Positions 43,415 to 52,588 of a stretch of 64,000 nucleotides of DNA are shown piece after piece. Each line of letters starts with the position of its first letter. The stretch's first letter is position 1. Source of the stretch: DATAOG01 sp963753685 (GTDB taxonomy: Bacteria > Pseudomonadota > Alphaproteobacteria > Geminicoccales > Geminicoccaceae); NCBI GenBank assembly GCA_963753685.1, contig CAVWDE010000019.1, positions 62,001 through 126,000 of the forward strand, given 5' to 3'. Below the pieces are notes generated by a model. The model saw only the letters and a program-made list of their open reading frames with translations. It was not told the DNA's origin and did not search any database. The position numbers were made by a program, and so were the translations under genes.

Positions 43415-45787
43415 ATGCCCATGTTGTCGCGGAACCTGGAAAAGACCCTCCGTCGAGCCTTGGCGTTAGCCAATGCCCGTCAGCACGAATACGCGACCCT
43501 CGAGCATCTGCTCATGGCCCTGCTCGACGATGAAGACGCGGCCGCCGTGCTCAAGGCCTGCGCGGTCGAAATCGACCGGCTGCGCGCCAGCCTGAACGAC
43601 TTCCTCGACCACGACCTGACCAGCCTGGCGGTCGACGGCGTGGTCGACGCCAAGCCGACCGCGGGCTTCCAGCGGGTCATCCAACGCGCCGCGATCCATG
43701 TCCAGAGCTCCGGGCGCAGCGAGGTCACCGGCGCCAATGTCCTGGTTGCCCTGTTCTCCGAGCGCGAATCCCACGCCGTCTATTTCCTGCAAGAGCAGAA
43801 CATGTCGCGGCTCGATGCCGTCAACTACATCAGCCACGGCATCGCCAAGCGGGCCGGCATGAGCGAGAGCCGGCGGGTCCGCGGCGCCGAGGAACCCGAG
43901 GAGCGGCGCGGCAACCGCCCGACCGAGGCGCTCAACGCCTATTGCACCGATCTCAACGCCAAGGCCAAGCAGGGCAAGATCGACGTCCTGATCGGCCGCG
44001 ATCTTGAGGTCGAGCGCACCATCCAGATCCTCTGCCGGCGCTCCAAGAACAATCCCTTGTTCGTCGGCGACCCCGGGGTCGGCAAGACCGCGATCGCCGA
44101 GGGCTTGGCACTCCGGATCGTGCGCGGCGAGGTCCCGGACGTGCTGCGCAAGGCGGTCATCTTCCAGCTCGACATGGGCGCGCTCTTGGCCGGCACGCGC
44201 TACCGCGGCGACTTCGAGGAGCGGCTCAAGGGCGTCTTGACCGAGCTCGAGGCCGACGATCGCGCGATCCTGTTCATCGACGAGATCCACACCGTGGTCG
44301 GCGCCGGCGCCACCAGCGGCGGCTCGCTCGATGCCTCCAACCTGCTCAAGCCGGCGCTCGCCAGCGGCACGCTGCGCTGCATCGGCTCAACGACTTACAA
44401 GGAATACCGCAACTACTTCGAGAAGGACCGCGCCCTGGTCCGCCGCTTCCAGAAGATCGACATCCACGAGCCGACCCAGGACGAGACCTTCAAGATCCTG
44501 ATGGGGCTCAAACCCTCGTTCGAGGACCACCACCAGGTCCGCTACACGGCCAACGCGATCAAGGCCGCGGTCGAGCTGTCGGCGCGCTACATCCACGACC
44601 GCAAGCTGCCGGACAAGGCGATCGACGTGATCGACGAGGTCGGCGCCGCGCAGATGCTGAAGCCCGAAGGCCAAAGGCGAAAGACGCTGGGGGTCAAGGA
44701 CATCGAGGAAGTGGTCGCCAAGATGGCGCGGGTGCCGGTGAAGAACGTCAACGCCCGCGACAAGGAGGTGCTGCGCAATCTCGACGGCGACCTGAAGGGG
44801 GTGGTGTTCGGCCAGGAGCGGGCGATCGAGGCGCTGGCCAGCGCGATCAAGCTCGCGCGCGCGGGCCTGCGCGATCCGCAGAAGCCGATCGGCTGCTACC
44901 TGTTCTCCGGCCCGACCGGGGTCGGCAAGACCGAGGTCGCGCGCCAGCTCGCCCGCATCATGGGCATCGAGCTGGTCCGCTTCGACATGTCCGAGTACAT
45001 GGAGCGCCACGCGGTCTCGCGCCTGATCGGCGCCCCGCCGGGTTACGTCGGCTTCGACCAGGGTGGCCTGTTGACCGACGCGATCGACCAGCAGCCACAT
45101 TCGGTCCTGCTGCTCGACGAGATCGAGAAGGCGCACCCGGACGTCTTCAACATCCTTTTGCAAGTCATGGACTACGGCAAGCTCACCGACAACAACGGCA
45201 AGACGGTCGACTTCCGCAGCGTGATCCTGATCATGACCACCAACGCCGGCGCCTCGGACATGAGCAAGCCCGCGATGGGCTTCGGCCGCGGCCAGCGCGA
45301 GGGCGAGGACACCGAGGCGATCAAGCGGATGTTCACGCCCGAGTTCCGCAACCGCCTGGATGCGACCATCGGCTTTGCCGGCCTGACGCCGGAAATCCTG
45401 GCCCACGTCGTGGAAAAATTCGTCCAGGAGCTGGCCGCCCAGCTCGCCGACCGCCGGGTCCATCTCGAGGTCGACGCGCAGGCCAAGGCCTGGCTCGGCG
45501 AGAAGGGCTACGATCCGCTCTACGGCGCGCGCCCGCTCGCCCGGGTCATCCAGGAGCACATCAAGCGGCCGCTCGCCGATGAGCTCCTGTTCGGCACGCT
45601 CGCCAAGGGTGGCAAGGTCGTGGTCACGATCCGGGACGGCCAGCCGGCCTTCGACTGCACGCCGACCACGCCGCCGGCGCTCCTGCCGCCGCCCGGTGCC
45701 GATCCCGAGCTCGCGACCCTGGATGACGAGGAGCCGGACGACGAGGCCGGCGATCAGGAATACCTGACCGAAGAGCCGGTGGCCTAG
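43415..45787 (+). CDS. clpA: ATP-dependent Clp protease ATP-binding subunit ClpA
   Basis: 790 residues. The N-terminal repeat domain (LALANARQHEYATLEHLLMA) is followed by AAA-1 with Walker A GDPGVGKTAIAEGLALRI and Walker B AILFIDEIHTVVGAGATSGG, and AAA-2 with GPTGVGKTEVARQLARIM and VLLLDEIEKAHPDVFNILLQ. The sensor and D2 C-terminal motifs are present (FRNRLDATIGF, YDPLYGARPLARVIQEHIK). A ClpP-binding loop of IGL/IGF type is expected near LDATIGFAG. The acidic tail (DDEEPDDEAGDQEYLTEEPV) is longer than in E. coli. No frameshift. Confidence 0.97.
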   Translation: MPMLSRNLEKTLRRALALANARQHEYATLEHLLMALLDDEDAAAVLKACAVEIDRLRASLNDFLDHDLTSLAVDGVVDAKPTAGFQRVIQRAAIHVQSSGRSEVTGANVLVALFSERESHAVYFLQEQNMSRLDAVNYISHGIAKRAGMSESRRVRGAEEPEERRGNRPTEALNAYCTDLNAKAKQGKIDVLIGRDLEVERTIQILCRRSKNNPLFVGDPGVGKTAIAEGLALRIVRGEVPDVLRKAVIFQLDMGALLAGTRYRGDFEERLKGVLTELEADDRAILFIDEIHTVVGAGATSGGSLDASNLLKPALASGTLRCIGSTTYKEYRNYFEKDRALVRRFQKIDIHEPTQDETFKILMGLKPSFEDHHQVRYTANAIKAAVELSARYIHDRKLPDKAIDVIDEVGAAQMLKPEGQRRKTLGVKDIEEVVAKMARVPVKNVNARDKEVLRNLDGDLKGVVFGQERAIEALASAIKLARAGLRDPQKPIGCYLFSGPTGVGKTEVARQLARIMGIELVRFDMSEYMERHAVSRLIGAPPGYVGFDQGGLLTDAIDQQPHSVLLLDEIEKAHPDVFNILLQVMDYGKLTDNNGKTVDFRSVILIMTTNAGASDMSKPAMGFGRGQREGEDTEAIKRMFTPEFRNRLDATIGFAGLTPEILAHVVEKFVQELAAQLADRRVHLEVDAQAKAWLGEKGYDPLYGARPLARVIQEHIKRPLADELLFGTLAKGGKVVVTIRDGQPAFDCTPTTPPALLPPPGADPELATLDDEEPDDEAGDQEYLTEEPVA

Positions 45788-45973
45788 GCCGACCCGGTCC
45801 GCGCGCTCTGAACCGCTGCCCACTTGCCGTTCCGGTGACCGTTGCCGGGCGAGGGTGGCGCGCGCCGGGTCCGCCGCGCTGACACCCGCGCCGCACGACC
45901 CAACGAGCGGTGATGATGCGCAAGGGCGCGGCCGCCGATCGCCGGGCGCGCCCGCGGGTAGAGGAGGCGGATC

Positions 45974-46918
45974 GTGCTGACCGACGAGCAGGAGCAGACC
46001 GCCAAGGCGATCGTCAACGTCTTCGAGACGGGCAGGGTGCGGGGCGACTACGCCAACGTGACCCTGATCCCGGGCGATAGCGGCCAGCTCACCTACGGGC
46101 GCACCCAGACCACGCTCGCGAGCGGCGGCCTGCACGAGCTGATCCGCGCCTACACGAGCGCGCCGGGCGCCGTGTTCCGGAGCGACCTCGAGCCCTTCCT
46201 TGGGGCGCTCGAGGCCCGCGATCCGGCCCTCAACGACAATCTCTACTTCCGCAATCTGTTGTCGGCGGCGGCCGACGATCCCGTGATGCGCCGGACCCAG
46301 GACGACTTCTTCGACCGCACCAAATGGCGGCCAGCGAACCAGGCGGCGGCCCGGGACGGCATCGTCAGCGCGCTCGGCACCGCCGTGGTCTACGACAGCG
46401 TCGTGCACGGCTCATGGCAGACCCTGCGGGCGCGCGCCAACACCGTGGCCGGGTTGGCGACCGCGATCGGCGAGCGCGCCTGGATCATGGCCTATGTCCG
46501 CGAGCGCCGGGCGTGGCTCGCCGGCAATCGACGCGCCGATCTGCGTCGAACCGTCTACCGCATGGACGCGTTCCTCGGGATGCTCGATGGCGGCGACTGG
46601 GATCTGCCTCTGCCCCTGGTCGTGCGCGGTCTGGAGATCGACGGCGCGGCGCTCCGGGCGGCGCCGGACGGGGTCTACGACGGGCCGCGGCCGCGCTCAC
46701 GCCCGCTGCGCTTAAGCCAGCCGATCGTCCGCGGCCTTGACGTGCGCCTGGTCCAACTCGCGCTCTCCCGGCCCGGCAACCGGTCGAACGTCGACGTCGC
46801 CGCCGACGGCATCTACGGCCGGCGAAGCGAGCAGGCGGTTCGCAGCTTTCAGGAGCGGACGGGTCTGGGGGCGACCGGCGCGGTCGACGATTCGACGTTC
46901 GAAGCGCTGCAGCTCTAG
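45974..46918 (+). CDS. Chitosanase-like (GH46-type) hydrolase with peptidoglycan-binding domain
   Basis: 314 residues from a GTG at 45974 with GAGGAGG upstream. The N-terminus LTDEQEQTAKAIVNVFETGR, then GDYANVTLIPGDSGQLTYGR, resembles the GH46/chitosanase lysozyme-like fold with the catalytic Glu in VFETG and an acidic residue in the following loop; VVYDSVVHGSWQTLRARANT and WIMAYVRERRAWLAG also fit. The last 70 residues are a PG_binding_1 domain (RGLDVRLVQLALSRPGNRSN, VAADGIYGRRSEQAVRSFQE). It probably cleaves amino-sugar polymers in cell walls. No signal peptide is seen, so export would be non-classical or the protein acts in lysis. Confidence 0.75.
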   Translation: MLTDEQEQTAKAIVNVFETGRVRGDYANVTLIPGDSGQLTYGRTQTTLASGGLHELIRAYTSAPGAVFRSDLEPFLGALEARDPALNDNLYFRNLLSAAADDPVMRRTQDDFFDRTKWRPANQAAARDGIVSALGTAVVYDSVVHGSWQTLRARANTVAGLATAIGERAWIMAYVRERRAWLAGNRRADLRRTVYRMDAFLGMLDGGDWDLPLPLVVRGLEIDGAALRAAPDGVYDGPRPRSRPLRLSQPIVRGLDVRLVQLALSRPGNRSNVDVAADGIYGRRSEQAVRSFQERTGLGATGAVDDSTFEALQL

Positions 46919-47075
46919 CAGACAGCCTCACTCAAGCTGAGGCCAGCGACCTCCTCGAGCTTGCGGGCTGGGCTCGAACCCTGAGGCACTAAGGTGGCGG
47001 CCGGCTCGGGACGGCGGCGCCCGCTTGACAGCCGCCGGCGGCGCGCGAAGCTTGCGGGGCGCATGGGAGGCGGCG

Positions 47076-47810
47076 ATGCAGTTTCAGGATCGGCTGATCG
47101 TGATCACTGGCGGGGCGGGCGGGATTGCGCGCGCGACCGCGCCGCTTTTGCTGGCCGAGGGCGCGAGCCTGCTCCTGATCGATCCCGACGGCGACGCTCT
47201 GGAGCGCGCGGCGGGCCAGCTCGAAGCCGGCCGGCGCGTGCGCACCGTGCTCTCAGCGCTCGACACGCCGGATGCGTGCGCGGCGGCGCTCGCGGGTCTG
47301 GACCGGCCGATCTATGGCCTCGTCCACCTCGCCGGGATCTTCCGGGCCGACGCCCTGGACGCCGGCCACCGCCCGCTCTGGGACGAGGTCATGGCGGCCA
47401 ATCTCACCAACGCCTTCGACATGGCGGCCGCGTGCCGGCCACGGCTCGATCCAGATGCGACCGCACGCATGGTGTTCGTGAGCTCGCTCGCCTTCCGGCG
47501 CGGCTCGTTCGACCACATCGCCTATACCGCGGCCAAGGGCGGCATCGTCGGGCTGGTGCGGGCGCTCGCCCGGGGCTTGGCGCCCAAGGTGCTGGTCAAC
47601 GGCCTCGCACCCGGCATCATCCTGACCGGCATGCCCGATCACATCATCGAGGTGCCGGAGCGGCGCGAGCGCCTGCTCGCCGAGACCGCGCTCAAGCGTT
47701 TCGGCGAGCCGCACGAGGTCGCGACCGTGATCCGTTTTCTTTTGAGCGACGATTCGAGCTTCATCACCGGCCAGGTGATCAACGTCGATGGCGGCGTGGT
47801 CAACGGCTGA
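47076..47810 (+). CDS. Short-chain dehydrogenase/reductase
   Basis: 244 residues; GGGAGGCGGCG precedes the ATG at 47076. Cofactor motif LIVITGGAGGIARATAPLLL with acidic D after strand 2 (LLLIDPDGD) suggests NAD(H). NLTNAFDMAAA, the catalytic Ser in MVFVSSLAFRRG, and the YxxxK motif in HIAYTAAKGGIVGLVRALAR are present, followed by NGLAPGIILTGMPDH and the C-terminal FITGQVINVDGG. Family is certain; substrate unknown. It is a single gene convergent with the large unknown gene downstream. Confidence 0.9.
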   Translation: MQFQDRLIVITGGAGGIARATAPLLLAEGASLLLIDPDGDALERAAGQLEAGRRVRTVLSALDTPDACAAALAGLDRPIYGLVHLAGIFRADALDAGHRPLWDEVMAANLTNAFDMAAACRPRLDPDATARMVFVSSLAFRRGSFDHIAYTAAKGGIVGLVRALARGLAPKVLVNGLAPGIILTGMPDHIIEVPERRERLLAETALKRFGEPHEVATVIRFLLSDDSSFITGQVINVDGGVVNG

Positions 47811-47830
47811 GTTCGCGCAGGCGTTCGGGA

Positions 47831-49492
47831 TCAGGTGAGGCGATTCTCGAGGTGTCCGGGCAGCGACCCGACGACCACCTGCCTTTCGTCCTCATCCCAA
47901 AAAAAGTAGATACGCAGGCATCTCGTCGGATCACGTGTGTTGCCACCGTTCTTCAGGTGCATGTCGAGCAGCCACCGTTGCTCCCGCCAGTGGGCCACGT
48001 AGGTGTCCCCGAACTCCCCATAGCCGGGGCCGCTGAACGTCGGCTCACAGCGCAGCCCCAATTCCCGTAGGGCCGCTTCGAATGCCACCTTCTTTTCCTT
48101 TCCGCCGGTAGTCCTCATATCCCGGTATTCATTCGCTAATATGAGCAAGGCCTTAAACACATGCTCAGGGTCTCGATAGGCGCCCTGTTTGGCCGCCTTG
48201 ATCGCCCTCGGCAAGATCGTCAATCGCCCTGGCACCACCTGATGGGTCCAGTCGCCAATCCGCCCCAGATCGTCTGGAAAGGGGATCGGAGCGTCAGCGC
48301 GAGTGCCGGTGATCCTCTGCAACTCATGGCGTAGCCGGTCGAGTTCACCCCGCATCCAGTCATTTTGTGTTCTTAGCTGATCGGTTTCGTCCTGCAGATG
48401 GGCCCGTCCATCCATCTCCTCCGTCGCGAGGGCCTGCCAAGCTTCGCCCTCACGGCTCAATTCTTTGGTCTGCGCTTCGAGATTGGCGATGATCGCCCGC
48501 TGATCGCCGGCACGTTCAAGGTCGTCCTGACGTCGCAACAGGGCGATCTTTCGGACGCGGGCGAAGCTGGGCAGCCGGTCCTCCAGGTCCGGTCGGCGAA
48601 CGCTGCATTCGTATGCCCGCCGAACCAGAAGTTCCTCGAACCCATTCGCGCCGCCTCCGACCCAGCCGGCAATCCGGGCGGCCAGCGCCAGAGGGTGTTT
48701 TCTTGGGACCTGGTCCTCGACCGCGAAGCCGGGCAGGTAACTTCGCACCGCGCCATTGAAGACCGAGTGCTCTTTGCCGACGCGGTCGCTGAGTTCGAAG
48801 GAAAGCGGAGAGGATAGAATAACGACGTGAGCGATGCCCAGGCAGCGCTGGGCGAGCGCGCGGCTATCAATAGCAGCGGATGCCGGGTCGATCTCGCCGT
48901 CTGGCAGTGAGACGACGTATACGGGCCTAGTCCGCTTGGGGTTCTTGAGCAGAGCCAATAGGCTATCGACGTCGTCGACAGACCCTAGTAGCCATGGCTC
49001 GGGGTTAAGCCGGACGCCAAAATCCTGCAGGCCGGGCCGGTCTGCGACCTGGCGTACGATTCCTGGCGTGGCCAGCTCGATCTCGGGGTTCTCAGCCCGA
49101 CTGACACAGCTCACTCGGATACCGAATTGCCCCCCCTGGGGCGACACTCCCACTGACACTTCGGTCGACCAAGTGCGCCCCGGCACGGTCGCATCAGGGT
49201 GATCAAGACGTGCGACCCAGTAGGGGGTGGGCTCGGAGAGCGAGACCGCGAACGCACTGTGGCCTGGAGCCACTTCGCGCTCGAACGTTTCGCCTTGCCA
49301 GGCCTCGGCGGGCAGCGGACCCGCTCTCTTGTGAAGCCAGCGTAGGGTTTCCTGACGAGCCTCATCGGCAGCCACTTGGCCATCCTGCCCGCCCAAGAAC
49401 GCCGTAATTTGAACGATTTGGCGGACTTGAGGCTGATAGAGCCGGGCACGCTCGACATATGGCCGCAACTGCTCGGCAAGCGTAGCTGTCAT
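47831..49492 (-). CDS. Large unknown protein, coiled coil plus conserved C-terminal domain, defence-like
   Basis: About 553 residues; I do not recognise a named family. Residues 1-170 are mixed (VRQIVQITAFLGGQDGQVAA; YWVARLDHPDATVPGRTWST). Residues 180-280 contain PVYVVSLPDGEIDPASAAID, LAQRCLGIAHVVILSSPLSF and VFNGAVRSYLPGF, which recalls a module seen in several uncharacterised accessory proteins (LAxRLxGLAHVVVL..VFxGAVRxYxPG). A coiled coil covers about 345-405 (IIANLEAQTKELSREGEAWQ; LRTQNDWMRGELDRLRHELQ). The C-terminus is compact: GDTYVAHWREQRWLLDMHLK, DPTRCLRIYFFWDEDERQVV and GSLPGHLENRLT. GC content is lower than in the neighbours and no partner gene is present, so it looks acquired. 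Confidence 0.75.
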   Translation of the reverse strand: MTATLAEQLRPYVERARLYQPQVRQIVQITAFLGGQDGQVAADEARQETLRWLHKRAGPLPAEAWQGETFEREVAPGHSAFAVSLSEPTPYWVARLDHPDATVPGRTWSTEVSVGVSPQGGQFGIRVSCVSRAENPEIELATPGIVRQVADRPGLQDFGVRLNPEPWLLGSVDDVDSLLALLKNPKRTRPVYVVSLPDGEIDPASAAIDSRALAQRCLGIAHVVILSSPLSFELSDRVGKEHSVFNGAVRSYLPGFAVEDQVPRKHPLALAARIAGWVGGGANGFEELLVRRAYECSVRRPDLEDRLPSFARVRKIALLRRQDDLERAGDQRAIIANLEAQTKELSREGEAWQALATEEMDGRAHLQDETDQLRTQNDWMRGELDRLRHELQRITGTRADAPIPFPDDLGRIGDWTHQVVPGRLTILPRAIKAAKQGAYRDPEHVFKALLILANEYRDMRTTGGKEKKVAFEAALRELGLRCEPTFSGPGYGEFGDTYVAHWREQRWLLDMHLKNGGNTRDPTRCLRIYFFWDEDERQVVVGSLPGHLENRLT

Positions 49493-49588
49493 GAGCGCTC
49501 GTCCCGAGAGTGGATCCTGGCGCACGATATAATCAACTAATGGGAGATCTCCAGGGATGATATTCGCGTGTCCGACACAACATGTGGC

Positions 49589-50608
49589 CTACGTCTGGAT
49601 GGACGGTGCTTGGCGCAGGTCGTCCGGGAAAACCTGGTTGAGGAGCGGCTGGCCGGTCGCGAAGCGTTCGAGGTTGTTCCCGACCACCGCGAAGCGGCGG
49701 GTCATGAGGCCCTCGGTCCAGCCCGAGCAATGGGGCGTCATGACCACGTTCGCGAGCTCGTGGAAGGGGTGGCGCGAGGGACGCAGCGACGGGTCGTCGG
49801 CGCGCGGGTAGCGGTACCAGGTATCGAGCACGGCGCCGCCGATGGTCCGCTCGCTGAGCGCCGCGAACAGCGCATCCTCGTCGACGATCGGGCCGCGCGC
49901 GACATTGATCAGGACCGCGTCCGGGCGCATGCGGGCGAGCTCGGCGCGCCCGATCAGGCCCTGGGTCGCTTCGGTCAGAGGGCAGGCGATCACGACGAAG
50001 TCGGAAACCTCGAGCAGGTGAGCGAGCTCGCCCGGCCCGGCCAGCCAGTCGGGTGCCGGCTCGAGCGGGCGCGGCGTGCCGGCGATCGCCATGACGCGCA
50101 TGCCGAAGGCGCGGGCGCGCAGCGCCACCGCCTGGCCGATGTGCCCGTAGCCGACGCAGCCGACGGTCTTGCCGGCGAGCTCCGGGCGGAAGGGGGCCAG
50201 GAGGCGAGGGCTGTCGGCCCAGCTGCCGGCCTTGAAGCGCACATCGCGGCCGGCGAGACCCACCGTCCAGTGCAGCATCGCGGCCAGCACATACTCGCTG
50301 ATCCCGATCTCGTGCTCGAAGGTGTTGCAGACCCGGCAGCCCACCGGCACGGCGTCGAGGTCGACCGCGTCCAGGCCGGCGGCCGGCAGATGGATCAGCC
50401 TGACATTTGGCATGGGCGGCAGGCCACTGCCGAGCTCCACGGTCACCAGCACCTCGGCCGCGGCGAAGGCGGCAGCGCTCGCCGCCGGGTCCGCGACTTC
50501 GACGATCTGGAGCCCGTCCCCGAACCGGGAGCGGAGCAGCTCTGCGCCCTGGCGGGCAATCGGACCATTGAGCAGGACGGTCATGGGCCGAGGCAGGGGC
50601 GCGGGCAT
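49589..50608 (-). CDS. D-2-hydroxyacid dehydrogenase family protein
   Basis: 339 residues from the ATG at 50608, or 331 from 50584. The NAD-binding domain has KTVGCVGYGHIGQAVALRAR, then VVIACPLTEATQGLIGRAEL, the conserved Arg in VLINVARGPIVDEDALFAAL, and the catalytic His region NVVMTPHCSGWTEG; the Glu is in the loop between them. The substrate-binding half contains VRLIHLPAAGLDAVDLDAVP and EHEIGISEYVLAAMLHWTVG. It reduces or oxidises a 2-hydroxy/2-keto acid; the substrate is not defined. It begins two bases after the upstream cyclase-TPR gene stops, so the two are probably co-transcribed. Confidence 0.87.
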   Translation of the reverse strand: MPAPLPRPMTVLLNGPIARQGAELLRSRFGDGLQIVEVADPAASAAAFAAAEVLVTVELGSGLPPMPNVRLIHLPAAGLDAVDLDAVPVGCRVCNTFEHEIGISEYVLAAMLHWTVGLAGRDVRFKAGSWADSPRLLAPFRPELAGKTVGCVGYGHIGQAVALRARAFGMRVMAIAGTPRPLEPAPDWLAGPGELAHLLEVSDFVVIACPLTEATQGLIGRAELARMRPDAVLINVARGPIVDEDALFAALSERTIGGAVLDTWYRYPRADDPSLRPSRHPFHELANVVMTPHCSGWTEGLMTRRFAVVGNNLERFATGQPLLNQVFPDDLRQAPSIQT

Positions 50609-50610
50609 GG

Positions 50611-52572
50611 TCAGCGGGCCGCCGCCGTCTCGGGTGCGGCGCCCTCCGACAGATCGACCGCTGCCCCGGAGCGCGGCGCCTCGGCCGGCAGGCCGGCGAG
50701 CGCCAGCCCGGCGCGCATGTGCTCGCGGTCGCTCGCCGCCTGAAACGGCAGGGTCGCCAGGAAGCGCTCGATGGTCATGTCGGGCCGCTCCTCGAGAACC
50801 TTTTTGACCTCGGCCGCGGCATCGGCCGCGCGCCCGAGCTGACCATAGCTCGCCGCCAGGTACAGGCGGTGATCGAAGCGGGGCTCGCTCATCCGCCGGA
50901 CCATGACGATTGCGTCGTCGTAGCGCCCGACCAGGTAGAGGTTGAGGGCCAGATTGCCGAAATAGCGCTCGGGGTGGCGCGGGTTCAGGCGCATCGCCTT
51001 CTCGACCAGCGCGATGCCGTCTTGGGCCCGGCCCGCGGTCGGCAGCAGCCAGGCGCCATAGTCCTGGAGCAGCTCGGGGTCGTTGGGGTTGAGGGCGAGC
51101 GCCCTCTCGTAGGCCGCGAGCGCCTGCTCCGCCTCGCCCTTGGCCTGATAGGCGTCGCCCAACACCCAGTGGGCGTTGTATTCCTGCGGATCGGCGGCGA
51201 CCGCCTTGCGCGCCCAGTCGAGGGCGAGCGTCACCGACTGACCCGGATCCTCGCTCCACGACCACCAGAATTCCGCCATGTAGGTCCAGGCGACGTAGGC
51301 ATGGGCAAGCGCGAAATGCCGGTCGATCGCGATCGCCTTGAGCGCCGCGGCGCGCGCCAGGAGGTTCGCGTCTTTGGTGAACTGGTCGTAGTAATCGGCT
51401 GCGCGCAGGACATAATCATAAGCGTCCAGGCTGGTGGTCGGATGATGCCGGATGCGCTCCTGGTCGGCGGCGGTGATCGCCGAATCGGTGCCGCCAAGGC
51501 TGCCGACGATGCGCTCGGTCAGCTCGTCCTGGACCGCGAAGAAGTCGGTCCATTGGCGCTCGTAGCGTTCCGCCCAGACGTGATAGCCGGAGGTCGCGTC
51601 GATCAGCTGCGCGTGCAGGCGCAGCCGGTCGTTCTCCCTGCCGAGGCTGCCCTCGAGGACGTAGCGGACCCCGAGCTCGCGCCCGACCTGGCGGACGTCC
51701 GGGTGCTGTCCCTTGTAGGCGAGGCTGGAATTCGAGGCGACCACGAACAGATTGGGAAACCTGGACAGACCGCTGACGACGTTGTCGAGCAGGCCGTCGG
51801 CGAAGCGGTCGAGCTCGGGATCGTCGCTCAACCGGGTGAACGGCAGGACCGCGATCGAGGGTCGCTCCGGCAGGGGCTGGCTGGTCCGGACCGGAAAGCG
51901 CCCGAGCGGCAATCCGTGCAGGTCGGGCCCGACCCACCAGACGCCGGTAAGGATCGCGAGCAGCATCAGGCCGCCGGCGAGGACCGCGGGCCGGCCGAGC
52001 CGTTGCGGCAGGCGCAGCGACCGGAGCGAACGCCACGCCGCCCGGTCCGGCCGGCGCCAGCGGTAGACCCGGATCGGCCGGTCGAGGTTGCGGAGCGTCT
52101 TGCGCCCGACGAAGTCGAACCGGTGGTCGAGCTTGCCCTCGATCTGGTCGAAGGCGCTGCCCGAGATCATCACGCCGCCGGGCTCGGCCATAGCTTCCAG
52201 GCGGGCGGCGACGTTGACGCCATCGCCCAGCAGGTTGTCGCGGTCGACCATGACGTCGCCGAGGTTGACGCCGATCCGGTAGTACACCTGCCCCGGCCGC
52301 CCGTGGTCCGCATTGATCGCCGCGATCGCCGCCTGGATCTCGAGCGCCGCCCGGACCGCCTCGACCGCGCTCGCGAATTCCGCGACCAGGCTGTCGCCGG
52401 CGCTGCCGAACACCCGGCCGCGGTGCCGGACGACCAGCTCCTCGATCAGCGCGCGGCAGGCGTTCAGGGTCGCGAGCGCCGCCTCCTCGGCATGCTCCAT
52501 CAGCCGGCTGAAGCCGACCATGTCGGCCGCCAGGATCGCCGCGATCCGGCGCTCGACATGGGGCTCAGTCAT
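50611..52572 (-). CDS. Class III adenylate/guanylate cyclase with TM helix and TPR repeats
   Basis: 653 residues. The cyclase domain at residues 1-180 has RRIAAILAADMVGFSRLMEH and FGSAGDSLVAEFASAVEAVR, giving the two metal-binding Asp residues, and VNLGDVMVDRDNLLGDGVNV. One TM helix (VLAGGLMLLAILTGVWWVG) is followed by the linker SIAVLPFTRLSDDPELDRFA and VRYVLEGSLGRENDRLRLHA, then about seven TPRs (YERALALNPNDPELLQDYGA). It makes cAMP or cGMP in the cytoplasm, with TPRs as a sensor platform. The start region is a 16-bp tandem duplication that creates a short upstream reading frame overlapping the start (see findings). Confidence 0.88.
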   Translation of the reverse strand: MTEPHVERRIAAILAADMVGFSRLMEHAEEAALATLNACRALIEELVVRHRGRVFGSAGDSLVAEFASAVEAVRAALEIQAAIAAINADHGRPGQVYYRIGVNLGDVMVDRDNLLGDGVNVAARLEAMAEPGGVMISGSAFDQIEGKLDHRFDFVGRKTLRNLDRPIRVYRWRRPDRAAWRSLRSLRLPQRLGRPAVLAGGLMLLAILTGVWWVGPDLHGLPLGRFPVRTSQPLPERPSIAVLPFTRLSDDPELDRFADGLLDNVVSGLSRFPNLFVVASNSSLAYKGQHPDVRQVGRELGVRYVLEGSLGRENDRLRLHAQLIDATSGYHVWAERYERQWTDFFAVQDELTERIVGSLGGTDSAITAADQERIRHHPTTSLDAYDYVLRAADYYDQFTKDANLLARAAALKAIAIDRHFALAHAYVAWTYMAEFWWSWSEDPGQSVTLALDWARKAVAADPQEYNAHWVLGDAYQAKGEAEQALAAYERALALNPNDPELLQDYGAWLLPTAGRAQDGIALVEKAMRLNPRHPERYFGNLALNLYLVGRYDDAIVMVRRMSEPRFDHRLYLAASYGQLGRAADAAAEVKKVLEERPDMTIERFLATLPFQAASDREHMRAGLALAGLPAEAPRSGAAVDLSEGAAPETAAAR

Positions 52573-52588
52573 GATGGGGCTCAGTCAT
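52570..52588 (-). repeat. 16-bp tandem duplication at the cyclase start
   Basis: On the reverse strand ATGACTGAGCCCCAT occurs twice, beginning at 52588 and 52572. The first ATG opens a seven-codon frame (MTEPHHD) whose stop TGA falls inside the second codon pair of the real gene, giving a mini-ORF that overlaps the true start. Confidence 0.7.

Noticed and set aside
44387..46408. 673-codon open frame antisense to clpA
   Set aside because: clpA is certain and intact; the antisense frame is a codon-position mirror.
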